Source: Herminiimonas sp.
GTDB lineage: Bacteria; Pseudomonadota; Gammaproteobacteria; Burkholderiales; Burkholderiaceae_D
NCBI GenBank assembly: GCA_027310305.1
Contig: DAIDBD010000054.1
Coordinates: 1-63,743 of the forward strand
DNA: 63,743 nt
Reading direction: 5' to 3'
A model generated the notes under the pieces. That model saw only the letters and a program-made list of their open reading frames with translations, had not been told where the DNA came from and did no database searches. Position numbers and translations under genes: made by a program. Shown here one piece after another: positions 9,419-20,664 of this stretch (positions are counted from its first letter, which is position 1; the number at the start of each line of letters is the position of its first letter).

Positions 9419-11413
9419 ATGACTTCCATGCTCCCGACCAACAAGATGGCCAATGCAATCCGTGCACTGGCGATGGATGCAGTACAACAGGCCAACTCCG
9501 GGCATCCCGGCATGCCGATGGGAATGGCAGAAATTGCCGTCGCATTGTGGGCCAGGCATTATCGCCATAATCCGGCCGATCCGCGCTGGATCAACCGCGA
9601 CCGCTTCGTATTGTCGAACGGGCATGGCTCGATGCTGCATTATGCGTTGCTGCATTTGACGGGACATGACCTGCCGATGGACGAGATCAGACATTTCCGC
9701 CAACTGCATTCGAAGACGCCCGGCCATCCGGAAGTGGAAGTAACGCCCGGCATCGAAACTACGACCGGTCCGCTCGGACAAGGCTTGACCAATGCGGTCG
9801 GCATGGCGCTGGCCGAGAAATTGCTGGCCGCGGAATTCAACCGGCCCGGCTTTGCTGTCGTCGATCACCACACTTACGTGTTCGTCGGTGACGGTTGCCT
9901 GATGGAAGGCATTTCGCATGAAGCCTGTTCGCTGGCCGGTACGCTGCGCCTGTCCAAGCTGATCGTGCTGTATGACGATAACGGCATTTCGATTGATGGG
10001 CACGTCGAGGGCTGGTTTCAGGACGACACGCCGAAACGGTTCGAAGCATATGGCTGGAACGTGATTCGCAGCGTCGATGGCCACGATGTCGATGCGGTCG
10101 ATGCCGCAATCGCGGCGGCGAAAAAATCCGATAGGCCGACGCTGATCTGCTGCAAGACGGTAATCGGCAAAGGCAGCCCGAACAAGGCCGGCACCCATGA
10201 CGTACACGGCGCCGCATTGGGCGACAAGGAAATTGCCGCCACCCGCGAAGCGCTGAACTGGAGTTCCGCGCCGTTCGAGATTCCCGCCGATGTATATGCC
10301 GCATGGGATGCGAAAGCGCAAGGTCAGCGCATGCAAGGCGAGTGGGATGCATTGCTGAATGCCTACAGCGAACGTTATCCGCAGCAAGCGGGTGAACTGC
10401 TGCGCCGCATGCAAGGCGAACTGCCGGGCAATTTCAATGAAACGGTCGCAACCTATATCGCTGCCTGCGTCGAGAAAAAAGAAACCGTTGCGACCCGCAA
10501 GGCCAGTCAAAACGCGATCCAGGCATTGGCGCCGGTGCTGCCGGAATTCCTAGGCGGTTCGGCCGACCTGACCGGTTCCAATCTGACCAACTGGAAAGAA
10601 TGCGTCGCGGTGCGGGCCGATCAACCAGGCAACCATATCAATTACGGCGTGCGCGAATTCGGCATGAGCGCGATGATGAACGGTATCGCGCTGCATGGCG
10701 GCTACATTCCGTTCGGCGCCACGTTCCTGACATTCTCCGATTACAGCCGCAATGCGTTGCGCATGGCGGCGCTGATGAAAATCCGTTCGATCTTCGTGTT
10801 CACGCACGACTCGATCGGTCTCGGCGAAGACGGCCCGACCCATCAATCGGTCGAGCATGTGTCGAGCCTGCGCCTGATTCCGAATCTGGATAACTGGCGT
10901 CCATGCGATACGGTTGAATCCGCGGTGGCGTGGGAGCAGGCGGTCAAACGCCGGAATGGCCCGACCACGCTGATTTTTTCGCGCCAGAATCTGCCGTACC
11001 AGGAGCGCACGAAAGAACAGATCGCCGACATCCAGCGTGGCGGCTATGTGCTGAGAGACACCGCCGATGCCAAGGCGATCCTGATGGCAACCGGTTCGGA
11101 AGTCGATCTCGCCGTCAAGGCCGCGGACGAACTTGCGAAGCTGGGCGTGCCGGTGCGCGTGGTATCGATGCCATCGACCGATGTGTTCGATCGCCAGGAT
11201 GCCGCGTACAAGGCCCGCGTATTGCAAAAAGGTGTACCGCGGGTGGCGGTGGAAGCCGGCGTTACCGGTCTTTGGTACAAGTACGTCGGACTTGATGGCG
11301 CCGTCGTCGGGATCGATGCGTTTGGCGAATCCGCGCCGGCGGGTGTGCTGTTCAAGCACTTCGGGTTTACCACGGAAAAGGTGGTGGCTGCCGTGCAATC
11401 GGTGATTGCCTGA
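9419..11413 (+). CDS. tkt: Transketolase
   Basis: Thiamine-diphosphate enzyme of the pentose-phosphate pathway, moving two-carbon ketol units between sugar phosphates. The 664-residue length is normal. The thiamine-diphosphate/Mg motif begins at GDGCLMEG and ends at the Asn of [16 protein letters not shown] near the N-terminus and [11 protein letters not shown] in the pyrimidine domain are diagnostic. A TAAAAT at 9348-9353 may be a -10 element for this gene, which diverges from rsmE. It is followed 122 bases later by gap in the same direction, a linked carbon-metabolism pair common in betaproteobacteria. Confidence 0.97.
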   Translation: MTSMLPTNKMANAIRALAMDAVQQANSGHPGMPMGMAEIAVALWARHYRHNPADPRWINRDRFVLSNGHGSMLHYALLHLTGHDLPMDEIRHFRQLHSKTPGHPEVEVTPGIETTTGPLGQGLTNAVGMALAEKLLAAEFNRPGFAVVDHHTYVFVGDGCLMEGISHEACSLAGTLRLSKLIVLYDDNGISIDGHVEGWFQDDTPKRFEAYGWNVIRSVDGHDVDAVDAAIAAAKKSDRPTLICCKTVIGKGSPNKAGTHDVHGAALGDKEIAATREALNWSSAPFEIPADVYAAWDAKAQGQRMQGEWDALLNAYSERYPQQAGELLRRMQGELPGNFNETVATYIAACVEKKETVATRKASQNAIQALAPVLPEFLGGSADLTGSNLTNWKECVAVRADQPGNHINYGVREFGMSAMMNGIALHGGYIPFGATFLTFSDYSRNALRMAALMKIRSIFVFTHDSIGLGEDGPTHQSVEHVSSLRLIPNLDNWRPCDTVESAVAWEQAVKRRNGPTTLIFSRQNLPYQERTKEQIADIQRGGYVLRDTADAKAILMATGSEVDLAVKAADELAKLGVPVRVVSMPSTDVFDRQDAAYKARVLQKGVPRVAVEAGVTGLWYKYVGLDGAVVGIDAFGESAPAGVLFKHFGFTTEKVVAAVQSVIA

Positions 11414-11535
11414 ATATTCACTGAAATTGAAAGCAGCATTTGTCTATCGTCTAGATCGATGACCGGCTTTCCGACTAAATTAATCAATTTCCTTATTGGA
11501 TTTTCCGGTTTTATGCCTTTTCTTTGGAGCTCACC

Positions 11536-12546
11536 ATGACTATCAAGGTTGCAATCAACGGTTACGGCCGCATCGGCCGCAATATCCTTCGCGCGCATTA
11601 CGAAGGCGGCAAGAAAAACGACATCCAGATCGTTGCGATCAACGATCTCGGCGATGCCAAATCCAATGCGCACCTGACCCGTTACGACACCGCGCACGGC
11701 AAGTTTCCCGGCACGGTCGAAGTCGATGGCGACAGCATGATCGTCAATGGCGACAAGATCCGTGTGTTCGCGCAGCGCAACCCGGCTGAAATTCCCTGGG
11801 GCGAACTGGGCGTCGATGTGGTGCTCGAATGCACCGGTTTTTTCACGACCAAGGAAAAGGCTTCCGCGCATCTGAAAGGCGGCGCCAGGAAAGTCATTAT
11901 TTCCGCTCCGGGCGGCAAGGATGTCGATGCGACGATCGTCTACGGCGTCAACCACGGCGTGTTGAAAGCGTCCGACACCGTCATTTCCAATGCATCGTGC
12001 ACCACCAACTGCCTGGCGCCGCTGGCGAAACCATTGAACGACAAGATCGGCCTGCTAAATGGCCTGATGACCACCGTTCATTCGTATACCAACGATCAGG
12101 TATTGACCGACGTGATGCATGAAGATTTGCGGCGCGCCCGTTCGGCGACGATGAGCATGATCCCGACCAAGACCGGCGCTGCCGCCGCAGTCGGCCTGGT
12201 ATTGCCGGAACTGAACGGCAAGCTCGACGGTTATGCGATCCGCGTGCCGACCATCAATGTGTCGATCGTCGACCTGTCGTTCATCGCGGCACGCGACACG
12301 ACTGTGGATGAAGTCAATGCGATCATGAAGGAAGCTTCCGAAGGCGCGTTGAAAGGGATACTGACGTATCAGACCGAACCGCTGGTGTCGGTCGATTTCA
12401 ACCACAATCCGGCATCGAGCAATTTCGATGCGACGCTGACCAAGGTATCCGGCCGCCTGGTGAAGGTATCGTCGTGGTACGACAATGAGTGGGGTTTCTC
12501 GAACCGGATGCTCGATACCACGGTCGCGCTGATGTCGGCCAAGTAA
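11536..12546 (+). CDS. gap: Glyceraldehyde-3-phosphate dehydrogenase
   Basis: Oxidises glyceraldehyde 3-phosphate to 1,3-bisphosphoglycerate with NAD. The 336 residues open with the dinucleotide-binding NGYGRIGR and carry the catalytic Cys in [12 protein letters not shown] around residue 155. An Asp-rather-than-Pro residue in the NAD-contacting INDLGD region favours NAD use. The ATG at 11536 is chosen because GGAG lies seven bases upstream; the in-frame TTG at 11524 overlaps that ribosome site. A strong terminator follows 20 bases after the stop. Confidence 0.97.
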   Translation: MTIKVAINGYGRIGRNILRAHYEGGKKNDIQIVAINDLGDAKSNAHLTRYDTAHGKFPGTVEVDGDSMIVNGDKIRVFAQRNPAEIPWGELGVDVVLECTGFFTTKEKASAHLKGGARKVIISAPGGKDVDATIVYGVNHGVLKASDTVISNASCTTNCLAPLAKPLNDKIGLLNGLMTTVHSYTNDQVLTDVMHEDLRRARSATMSMIPTKTGAAAAVGLVLPELNGKLDGYAIRVPTINVSIVDLSFIAARDTTVDEVNAIMKEASEGALKGILTYQTEPLVSVDFNHNPASSNFDATLTKVSGRLVKVSSWYDNEWGFSNRMLDTTVALMSAK

Positions 12547-12565
12547 TCAGTCAACAAGCAGTATC

Positions 12566-12594
12566 CAAAACGCCCCGCAAGTCGGGGCGTTTTG
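12566..12594. terminator. Bidirectional terminator between gap and glnE
   Basis: AAAACGCCCCG (12567-12577) pairs perfectly with CGGGGCGTTTT (12583-12593), with a five-base loop. An A run on one side and a T run on the other let it end both the plus-strand tkt-gap transcript and the minus-strand glnE transcript, whose stop codon is immediately adjacent (12597-12595). Confidence 0.9.
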
Positions 12595-15303
12595 TTAACC
12601 AAAAATGTCTGACCAAAGCTGCTTTACCGCCGCCGCTTCCTTTGTTACCCGGCCCGCTTCAACCCGCGCCCGTTCTTCACCCTGCAATCTGATCTGATGC
12701 TGAAGTTTGCGAAAGGTGCGATACGCATCGGCAACATCTGCCGCTGACTGCTGATCGATCAGTCCCAGTTCGCCGCTCAATTTCAGTAATGCGATATTGC
12801 CGATATCCGCAGTGAGCCGCGGATAGTGCGCTGCATTGCGCAGTACCAGAAACTGCACGATGAATTCAATATCGATCATGCCGCCCGCATCGTGCTTGAG
12901 GTCGAACAGCGGCGAGCGGTTCGGATGCGCATCATGCATTTTTTTGCGCATCGATAGCACTTCCTGCTTCAGGTTCGCTTCATCGCGCGGTTGCCGCAGC
13001 ACGGTTTCCCGCAGCGCTTCGAAACGCGTGCCGATGGCCGCATCGCCCGCGCAGAATCTGGCGCGCGTCAGCGCCTGGTGTTCCCATAGCCACGCCGATT
13101 TGGCCTGGTATTTTTCGAACGAAGCAAACGGCGACACCATCAAGCCGCTCGCGCCATCCGGGCGCAGCGCGATATCGATATCGAACAGGATGCCGGCCGG
13201 GGTGTGCGCAGTCATCCAGGAGATGAAGCGCTGCGCCAGCTTTGCGTACAGCGGCGGCGCGTCGGGATGGTCGTCGTCGTACAAAAAGATCACGTCGAGA
13301 TCGGATGCATAACCGAGTTCCTTGCCGCCGAGCTTGCCGTAAGCGATCACGGCGAATTTCGGTGCATCGCGATGCCGGTTCTGGATGGCGCACCACGCGG
13401 CTTGCAACGTTGCGCCAACCAGTATGTCGGCTAGCGACGACAAATGATCGGCCAGCCGCTCCACGCTCAATTCGCCTTCGATATCCTGTGCCAGCAGCCG
13501 CAGCAATTGCGCATGATGCAACTCCCGCAACGTATCCATCTGACGTTCCGTATCGCCCGGTGCGGCATCCAGTTGCCGTTTGCATTCCTGTGCGAACGCG
13601 GCCCAGTCGGGTGCGGACTTCAGCGTCCTGTCGTCCAGCAGCTCGTCCAGCAAAAGCGGGTGGCGCGTCAGGTATTTCGCGGCCCAGTCGCTGGCGTTCA
13701 TCATGCGGATTACCCGTTCCAGCGCCTGCGGATACTCGGTCAGCAGCGCGAGATAAGCAGCGCGGCGGGCGACCGCTTCCAGGAAATCCAGCAGCCGGCC
13801 CAGCGTTGCCGAACGTTCTTCCGTGATGGCCGCAACGAGCGGCAACGCGGTGTTGACCAATCCGATCAACCGGTTGCGGCTGACTTCCGGCAGTGCCTGC
13901 AGACGAGGGGACTGCCATGTCGCAAGCAGGCGTTGCGCCGCCGCCGGCGCGTCATCGAATGCCAGCGCGGTCAGCCGGGTTTCGATGGTTTCCCGGCTAT
14001 CCGTATCGGATAGCGCCGCGGAAATTTCCGCGGCGGCGGATGCATCGGAACCTGCGGCATCCTTTTTCTTGTCGCTGAAAATGGCATCGAATTGCGCCGC
14101 AACGATTGCGCGATGCGATTCCAGCGCCTGCAGCAGCGATGCCAGATCCGGAAACCCCATCATCTGCGCAATCGCCAGGCGGTCGGTTTCGCTGGCCGGC
14201 AGCGTGTGGATTTGCGCATCGTCCAGGTATTGCAGCCGGTGTTCGAGGTTGCGCAGGAACGTGTAGGCTTGCAGCAGTTGCTCGACCACTTCGGCGCTCA
14301 GCAGCCGTTTTTCGGCGAGCGTGCGTAACGTCGCGCGCGTGGACCGGTCGCGCAGATCGGCATCGCGTCCGCCGCGGATCAATTGAAAAACCTGCGCGAG
14401 AAATTCTATTTCGCGAATTCCGCCGCGGCCCAGTTTCACGTTGTTGCTGCGATCGGGATGGCGCGTTTCCTGGCGCGTTACTTCGGCACGGATCTGCGCG
14501 TGCATGCTGCGCATCGCATCGATCGAACCGAAATCCAGATAGCGCCGATAGACGAATGGCCTGACGATGGCTTCCAGCGCATCGATGTCGGCCTGGCGTC
14601 CGGTCAGCGCGCGGGCCTTGACCCACGCATAGCGTTCCCATTCGCGGCCTTGGACGATCAGATATCGTTCCAGCATGCCGAAACTTGCCGCCAGCGGACC
14701 GGAGACGCCGTTCGGACGCAATGCCATGTCCACGCGAAAAGTGAATCCGTCTTCCGCGATGGCCGACAAATCGGCGATCAGTTTTTTGCCGAGCCGCGTG
14801 AAGAATTCATGGTTCGACAACTGGCGCTGATCCGGCGACGCCGGCTGCGTTTCACCCTCTTCCGGATAGACGAAGATCAGATCGATATCCGAAGACACAT
14901 TGAGTTCGCCGCCGCCGAGCTTGCCCATGCCCAATACGATCAGTTGTTGCGGATCGCCGGATTCCGCACCGATCGGCGTGCCGTGTAGGGCGCTCATTTC
15001 ATCGGTAACGGCGGCAACATGGGTTTTCACAGCGAAGTCGGCGAACGCCGACATAGTGTCAACCACTTCGGCCAGATCGGCGCTGCCGCCCAGGTCGCGC
15101 GCAATCAGCGTTGCGACGATCAGATTGCGCACGCGGCGCATCGCACGCGGCAACGGCATCCCGGCCGCTGTTTCATTTTGTAATACTCGAGCGAAAACAG
15201 CCGGGCTCAGCGATAATCCGGCAAGCCCGGCCACCATGGCGGTGCGCGTGATATCGGCGCTTATCCAGCGCTGGTAGAACCGTGAGGTGGAAAGTCTGGT
15301 CAA
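12595..15303 (-). CDS. glnE: Bifunctional glutamine synthetase adenylyltransferase / adenylyl-removing enzyme
   Basis: Controls nitrogen assimilation by attaching or removing AMP on glutamine synthetase in response to PII and glutamine. The 902 residues contain two nucleotidyltransferase domains: the N-terminal adenylyl-removase half with GMGKLGGGELNVSSDIDL and the C-terminal adenylyltransferase half with AYGKLGGKELGYASDLDV. The open frame offers no ATG before residue 23, and the family N-terminal segment (SRFYQRW) lies ahead of that, so the TTG at 15303 is the likely start. It diverges from yhdP, a neighbourhood typical of Burkholderiales. Confidence 0.95.
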   Translation of the reverse strand: MTRLSTSRFYQRWISADITRTAMVAGLAGLSLSPAVFARVLQNETAAGMPLPRAMRRVRNLIVATLIARDLGGSADLAEVVDTMSAFADFAVKTHVAAVTDEMSALHGTPIGAESGDPQQLIVLGMGKLGGGELNVSSDIDLIFVYPEEGETQPASPDQRQLSNHEFFTRLGKKLIADLSAIAEDGFTFRVDMALRPNGVSGPLAASFGMLERYLIVQGREWERYAWVKARALTGRQADIDALEAIVRPFVYRRYLDFGSIDAMRSMHAQIRAEVTRQETRHPDRSNNVKLGRGGIREIEFLAQVFQLIRGGRDADLRDRSTRATLRTLAEKRLLSAEVVEQLLQAYTFLRNLEHRLQYLDDAQIHTLPASETDRLAIAQMMGFPDLASLLQALESHRAIVAAQFDAIFSDKKKDAAGSDASAAAEISAALSDTDSRETIETRLTALAFDDAPAAAQRLLATWQSPRLQALPEVSRNRLIGLVNTALPLVAAITEERSATLGRLLDFLEAVARRAAYLALLTEYPQALERVIRMMNASDWAAKYLTRHPLLLDELLDDRTLKSAPDWAAFAQECKRQLDAAPGDTERQMDTLRELHHAQLLRLLAQDIEGELSVERLADHLSSLADILVGATLQAAWCAIQNRHRDAPKFAVIAYGKLGGKELGYASDLDVIFLYDDDHPDAPPLYAKLAQRFISWMTAHTPAGILFDIDIALRPDGASGLMVSPFASFEKYQAKSAWLWEHQALTRARFCAGDAAIGTRFEALRETVLRQPRDEANLKQEVLSMRKKMHDAHPNRSPLFDLKHDAGGMIDIEFIVQFLVLRNAAHYPRLTADIGNIALLKLSGELGLIDQQSAADVADAYRTFRKLQHQIRLQGEERARVEAGRVTKEAAAVKQLWSDIFG

Positions 15304-15455
15304 ATGGAAATTGAGGCAAATGGAGGAAGCGATATTTTAGGCTTTTTTAAAACACCCCGGCGCCGGGATGTCGGTATCCATGCGAACATGGCATTTTTGA
15401 TTGCCGTTCAAGTCATTTTTTTCCACGCCGGATCATTCATTTCCCTTTCCGATTG

Positions 15456-18400
15456 ATGTCCACCGATCAAAACAGTTCAAGCCGGACCAGGAGCCGCTTC
15501 GCCATCGGCAGGCTTGCGCTACGGGATGGCTATCGTGCCGTCAACGACGCAACGCACCATGCGCTTGGCGCATTGCTGACGCTTACGGTAGTCGCCTATT
15601 TTATTTTCTGCGCGCTGTTCCTGACATTGCGCTATGCGGTGTTGCCCAACATCGACCGTTACAAAACCGATGTCGAGCAAATGGCGACGCGGGTCATCGG
15701 AAAACCGGTTGCCATTTCCACGATCCATGCCTCGTGGCGCGGGCTGAGGCCGCATTTGACGCTGAACAATGTCGTAGTGCGTGAAAAGGACGGCGGCCAG
15801 GCGCTAAATCTGCCGAAAGTGTCGGCAACCGTATCGTGGTGGTCGATTCCGGCTTTCGATTTGCGTCTGGATACGCTGGAAATCAGCCGTCCGGACGTGG
15901 ACATCGGACGAGACGCCCAAGGCAATTTTTTTGTTGCCGGCATTTTGGTGGATCCGCGCAAAAGCAGCGATGGAAAAGGGGCCGACTGGATGCTGTCGCA
16001 ACGGGAGATCGTGATCCGCGACGGATGGGTGCGCTGGAACGACGCGATGCGCGGTGCGCCGGAACTTGTGCTGGATCGCGTGAGTTTCGTATTGCACAAT
16101 CAAGGCAGGCATCACCGGTTTGCCTTCAAGGCAACGCCGCCGGCGGCGTTGGCGGCACCGATCGACGTGCGCGCCGATTTCGCGCATCCATACTTTGCGC
16201 AAAAAATTTCCGATGTCAAGCTATGGACGGGAACGTTATATGCCGATTGGCGCGATACCGATCTGGCGGCGTGGAAGGCGTATTTCGATTATCCGGTCGA
16301 AGTACTGAAAGGCAAGGGCTCGGTTCGCGCATGGCTGAATTTCGATCGTGCAAAAGTGGCCGACTTCACTGCGGATCTGACGCTGACCGATGCATCGGTC
16401 CGCTTGCGCAAGGATTTGCAGCTGTTGGAACTGGCGCAGGTCAACGGACGGGTGTCGGCGCGCGAAGAATCCGGCCCGGAACCGGGAGATGGCGTATTTT
16501 CGTTCGGCGAGCAAGGCCATGCGATTGCATTGACGAATTTTTCGATGCAGACGAATGACGGGCTGACATTGCCGCCGACAACGATCAGCGAAACATTCGT
16601 CGCACGCACCGGGGACCAGCCTGAAAAAACCGAAATTGCGGCCACTGCGCTCGATTTGCACACGCTCGCGCATTTCGCCGAACATCTTCCGCTGCCGGCG
16701 GTACAGCGCCGGATGCTGACCGATTTTTCTCCGCGCGGCCAGTTGAAGGATTTTTCGGCCAGGTGGCAGGGAACCTATCCCGATATCTCGTCCTACAGCG
16801 TCAAAGGGAAATTCATCGGGCTGACGATGAATGCCCAGCCGCCGCGCCCGGCGCGGCCGAAAAGCGGCAATATGCCGGCCCAGGCGGCAGTGCCGGGCAT
16901 ACCGGGCTTCGATAATCTGACCGGACAACTGGATGCGAGCGATCAGGGCGGCACATTCAACCTCGCTTCCGACAAGATGGTGCTGCGCTTGCCGGGTTAC
17001 TATGCCGACCCTGACATGCCTTTCGACCGGTTGGCCTTGCAGGCAAAATGGCAACGGCAAGACAGGAACCAGCTTCTGTTCCAGATCGACGGCATGCAAT
17101 TCGTGCAGGACGGCGTGACCGGATCGTTAGCCGGCAAATATCTGATGCCGCTGGCAGAACCGCAAGGCAAGGCGCTGGGAACGATCGATCTGTCCGCAAA
17201 GATCTCCGCATTCGATTTCAGGAAAATCGGGCGTTATCTGCCGCTGCATACGCCTGAAAAACTGCGCGACTGGCTGACCGGCGCGCTGGGAGGCGGCCGC
17301 GCGCAGGATGTCGCCGTCGCCATCAGGGGCGACCTGGCGAATTTCCCTTTCCGCACCGCGAAGCCGACGGACAAGCCGACGGGCCGATTCTCGATTGCCG
17401 GCAAAATCGACCATGGCAAATTGAACTACACGCCCGGTCAATTCGGCAAGGATGGCAAGTCGCCGCTATGGCCATTGCTGGAAGATATCAAGGGCACGTT
17501 CGCGCTGGATCGGACCCGCCTTGAAATCAAGGCGGAAAGCGCCAGGACCCGAAATGTCGCCTTATCGAACGTGGCGGCGATTGTCCCGGACGTATTGTCG
17601 GACGACCGGGTGCTCGACATCGACGGCAGCGCTGAAGGAAAGCTGCAGGATTTTGTCGGCTTCGCCAACGACAGTCCGGTTGCCGGATGGATCGCTCACT
17701 TTACCGAGGAAACGAAAGCCGGCGGCAATGCGAAATTATTGCTGAAGCTGCAGTTGCCGCTGGCACGGCTGCTCGAATCCAAAGTGCAGGGATTGCTGCG
17801 GTTCGCCGATAATGACGTCACGCTGCAAAACATGATGCCGCCGATGACGAACGCAAACGGAGAACTGAAATTCCATGAAAAGGGATTCGATCTGAAGGGG
17901 ATCAAGGCAAATTTTCTGGGCGGTGCGGTGGCCGTATCCGGCGGTACGCAGCGCGACGGCAATATCGCGATCAAGGCCGACGGCATGCTGTCTTCCGACG
18001 GATTGCGCAAAACCTATCCGGCGCCGGCGATGCAGCGCTTGTTTCGGCAGATCACAGGCGGCGCTCGCTACAGTGCAATGATCAATGTGAAGAAAAAACG
18101 TCCCGAGATCGTGGTGGAATCGACGCTGCAAGGCATCGGGCTTGATTTTCCGGCGCCGTTGCGCAAGGCGGCCAATGAAAGCCTGCCGCTCAGATTCGAA
18201 TTGGCCGCCTTGCCGTCGGCAGATGCCTCGATGGCTCGCGATGAAATCAAATTGTCGTTGGGATCGGCGATCGCCGCGCGTTATTCCCGTGAAAAATCGG
18301 CTGACAGGAATACGGTCTGGCGTGTCGTGCGCGGCGGCATCGGCGTCAATGTACCCGCACCGCAACCGGATAGCGGCGTGATCGCCAACGTCAGCCTTGA

Positions 18401-19661
18401 ATCGCTCAACATCGATGCATGGCGCAATATCGTGACATCGATTGCAGGGGCCGATACGGAGTCCGACAAGCAGCCCGACTCCGGCGCGCAGTCCAACTCG
18501 CTGGGCATTACGCAATATATCGAGCCGGAAGTGCTGGCCGCGCGTGCAAAGGAATTGGTTGTGATGGGAAAGAAGCTGGACAACGTGGTGGTCGGCGCGT
18601 CGCATCAGCAACACGTGTGGCAGGCCAACATCGATTCCGAACAGGCATCCGGCTATGTGACCTGGAATGAGTCGCGCTCGGGACGCGGCTTGGGCAAGGT
18701 GACGGCGCGCCTGGCATCGCTGATCATTCCCAAATCAGCCGCATCGGACGTGACCGAACTGCTGGAAGGAAAAAACACGTCAGTGCAAATGCCGACACTC
18801 GACATCGTGGCCGAAAACTTCCAGCTTTTCGGCAAGCGGTTCGGTCAGCTCGAACTGGTCGCCAACAATGCATCGGCTGCTACCGGGCGCGAATGGCGGA
18901 TACGGAAGCTATCCATATTGAATGAGGACGGCGAATTCAAAGCCGCCGGCAAATGGTCGACCGGGGACGGCGACAGCACCACGAATCTGACCTATGCGCT
19001 CGATATCGCGGACGCGGGTAAATTGCTCGACCGGTTCGGTTTTGCCAATGTGCTGCGCGGCGGCAAGGGCAAAATGGATGGCGATATAAACTGGAAAGGA
19101 TTGCCTTTTTCAATCGATATTCCGACATTGTCGGGGCAACTGCATCTTGACATGTCGGCCGGGCAGTTCCTGAAAGTGGATCCGGGCGCTGCCAAATTGC
19201 TGGGCGTGTTGAGCCTGCAATCATTGCCGCGGCGGCTGACACTCGATTTCCGCGATTTGTTTTCCGAGGGGTTTGCGTTCGATGGCGTCGTCGGCACGGC
19301 GAATATCGCGAAGGGAATCATGAAAACCGATAACTTCAAGATGCGCAGCGTGAGCGCGGTAGTGCTGATGGATGGCGCGATCGATATCGCCAAGGAATCG
19401 CAAAACCTGCATGTGGCCGTGATTCCCGAAATCAATGTCGGCGCGGCGTCGGTCGTGTATGGGCTGGTGGTCAACCCGGTAATCGGGCTGGGTTCGTTTC
19501 TGGCACAATTGTTCCTGCGCGATCCGTTGATGCGGGCCTTCACTGTCGAATACCAGATCGCCGGTCCGTGGAAAGAGCCGGTCATTACCAAGCTTGCGCG
19601 CAAATCCGGCAATGAAGCTGCCGCGCCGGGCACGCCATCGAGTACCGGATCCGGAGGGTGA
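15456..19661 (+). CDS. yhdP: YhdP/AsmA-like envelope protein
   Basis: A very large (1401 residues) AsmA-like protein. One N-terminal membrane anchor (about residues 35-60) is followed by a long periplasmic part of repeated beta-rich segments, ending in an AsmA-like C-terminal domain (LSLQSLPRRLTLDFRDLF near 1250). In E. coli, YhdP with TamB and YdbH transports phospholipids between inner and outer membrane. The E. coli protein is about 1266 residues, so this one is somewhat longer. The ATG at 15456 is used; the preceding in-frame TTG is an unlikely start. The nitrilase gene begins one base after its stop, so the two are translationally coupled. Confidence 0.9.
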   Translation: MSTDQNSSSRTRSRFAIGRLALRDGYRAVNDATHHALGALLTLTVVAYFIFCALFLTLRYAVLPNIDRYKTDVEQMATRVIGKPVAISTIHASWRGLRPHLTLNNVVVREKDGGQALNLPKVSATVSWWSIPAFDLRLDTLEISRPDVDIGRDAQGNFFVAGILVDPRKSSDGKGADWMLSQREIVIRDGWVRWNDAMRGAPELVLDRVSFVLHNQGRHHRFAFKATPPAALAAPIDVRADFAHPYFAQKISDVKLWTGTLYADWRDTDLAAWKAYFDYPVEVLKGKGSVRAWLNFDRAKVADFTADLTLTDASVRLRKDLQLLELAQVNGRVSAREESGPEPGDGVFSFGEQGHAIALTNFSMQTNDGLTLPPTTISETFVARTGDQPEKTEIAATALDLHTLAHFAEHLPLPAVQRRMLTDFSPRGQLKDFSARWQGTYPDISSYSVKGKFIGLTMNAQPPRPARPKSGNMPAQAAVPGIPGFDNLTGQLDASDQGGTFNLASDKMVLRLPGYYADPDMPFDRLALQAKWQRQDRNQLLFQIDGMQFVQDGVTGSLAGKYLMPLAEPQGKALGTIDLSAKISAFDFRKIGRYLPLHTPEKLRDWLTGALGGGRAQDVAVAIRGDLANFPFRTAKPTDKPTGRFSIAGKIDHGKLNYTPGQFGKDGKSPLWPLLEDIKGTFALDRTRLEIKAESARTRNVALSNVAAIVPDVLSDDRVLDIDGSAEGKLQDFVGFANDSPVAGWIAHFTEETKAGGNAKLLLKLQLPLARLLESKVQGLLRFADNDVTLQNMMPPMTNANGELKFHEKGFDLKGIKANFLGGAVAVSGGTQRDGNIAIKADGMLSSDGLRKTYPAPAMQRLFRQITGGARYSAMINVKKKRPEIVVESTLQGIGLDFPAPLRKAANESLPLRFELAALPSADASMARDEIKLSLGSAIAARYSREKSADRNTVWRVVRGGIGVNVPAPQPDSGVIANVSLESLNIDAWRNIVTSIAGADTESDKQPDSGAQSNSLGITQYIEPEVLAARAKELVVMGKKLDNVVVGASHQQHVWQANIDSEQASGYVTWNESRSGRGLGKVTARLASLIIPKSAASDVTELLEGKNTSVQMPTLDIVAENFQLFGKRFGQLELVANNASAATGREWRIRKLSILNEDGEFKAAGKWSTGDGDSTTNLTYALDIADAGKLLDRFGFANVLRGGKGKMDGDINWKGLPFSIDIPTLSGQLHLDMSAGQFLKVDPGAAKLLGVLSLQSLPRRLTLDFRDLFSEGFAFDGVVGTANIAKGIMKTDNFKMRSVSAVVLMDGAIDIAKESQNLHVAVIPEINVGAASVVYGLVVNPVIGLGSFLAQLFLRDPLMRAFTVEYQIAGPWKEPVITKLARKSGNEAAAPGTPSSTGSGG

Positions 19662-19662
19662 A

Positions 19663-20472
19663 ATGATGAATGGAAAAACCAGAATCGCTGCCGTGCAAAT
19701 GGTTTCCGCTCCGGCGCCTGAACAGAATTTCGCTGCCGCCGGCCGGTTGATTCGGGAAGCTGCGCAGCAGGGCGCGCAACTTGTCTTGCTGCCGGAATAC
19801 TGGCCCGTCATGGGCATGCATGAATCCGACAAAATCGGTTACGCGGAACAACTCGATGCGGGGCCGATTCAGGCTTTCATGTCCGCTATCGCGCGCGAGC
19901 ATCAGATCTGGCTGCTCGGCGGCACGCTGCCGATGATCGCGCCGGAAGCGGACAAGGTGCTGAACACGATGTTGGTGTACGGCCCCACCGGTGAGCGGGT
20001 GACGCGTTACGACAAGATTCATTTGTTCGGCTTCACCAAAGGCGATGAAAATTACAACGAGGCGCGCACTATCGTGCCCGGCAATACCGTCACGACGTTC
20101 GATGCGCCGTTTGGGAAAGTCGGGTTGTCGATCTGTTACGACCTGCGCTTTCCGGAACTCTACCGTGCCATGGGCGATTGCACATTGATCGTGGTGCCGG
20201 CCGCTTTCACTTATACGACCGGCAACGCGCATTGGGAAATCTTGTTACGTGCGCGCGCAATCGAAAATCAGTGCTATGTCCTTGCCGCCGCGCAAGGCGG
20301 CCGCCATCTTAACGGCCGTCGTACCTGGGGGCATAGCATGCTGATCGATCCATGGGGCGAGATCAAGGCGGTGCTGGCGGAAGGCGAAGGGGTTGTAATC
20401 GGCGACATCGAGCCCCATCATTTATACGGCATACGCGAGAGCTTGCCTGCGCTGAAGCATCGGCAACTATGA
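19663..20472 (+). CDS. Carbon-nitrogen hydrolase (Nit1/deaminated glutathione amidase-like)
   Basis: A member of the nitrilase superfamily. The Glu-Lys-Cys triad is visible as LPEYW (Glu near residue 45), YDKIHLF (Lys near 120) and ICYDLRFPELYR (Cys near 155). The overall pattern, including GDENYNEAR and the C-terminal SLPALKHR, resembles Nit1-type amidases that repair deaminated glutathione. The 269-residue length fits. GGAGGG precedes ATGATG at 19663, and the stop of yhdP ends two bases before the start. The exact substrate is inferred from family similarity only. Confidence 0.86.
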   Translation: MMNGKTRIAAVQMVSAPAPEQNFAAAGRLIREAAQQGAQLVLLPEYWPVMGMHESDKIGYAEQLDAGPIQAFMSAIAREHQIWLLGGTLPMIAPEADKVLNTMLVYGPTGERVTRYDKIHLFGFTKGDENYNEARTIVPGNTVTTFDAPFGKVGLSICYDLRFPELYRAMGDCTLIVVPAAFTYTTGNAHWEILLRARAIENQCYVLAAAQGGRHLNGRRTWGHSMLIDPWGEIKAVLAEGEGVVIGDIEPHHLYGIRESLPALKHRQL

Positions 20473-20664
20473 GCGCTTGCAACCGGCAGCATGCAAGTCG
20501 CAGCATGCAAGTACAATAATCGAAATGCCGAATGTCACTGTGTTGCCGAATATAAAGAACAAGCGGGCTTTTCCGCGGAACGTTCTGTCGGCCGGATGTT
20601 CTACAATCCAGTAATCTCCTGAATAAACTATTATTCGCGACGTTGACTCGCGAGCGCCCATACC

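Noticed and set aside
15356-15367. CCCGGCGCCGGG palindrome between glnE and yhdP
   Set aside because: A 12-base GC-only palindrome is not surprising in this composition, and no loop is left for a hairpin; no further support.
20486-20512. Two 13-base direct repeats (GCAGCATGCAAGT) before tldD
   Set aside because: Only two copies with one base between them; no known site matches and chance or slippage is enough to explain it.
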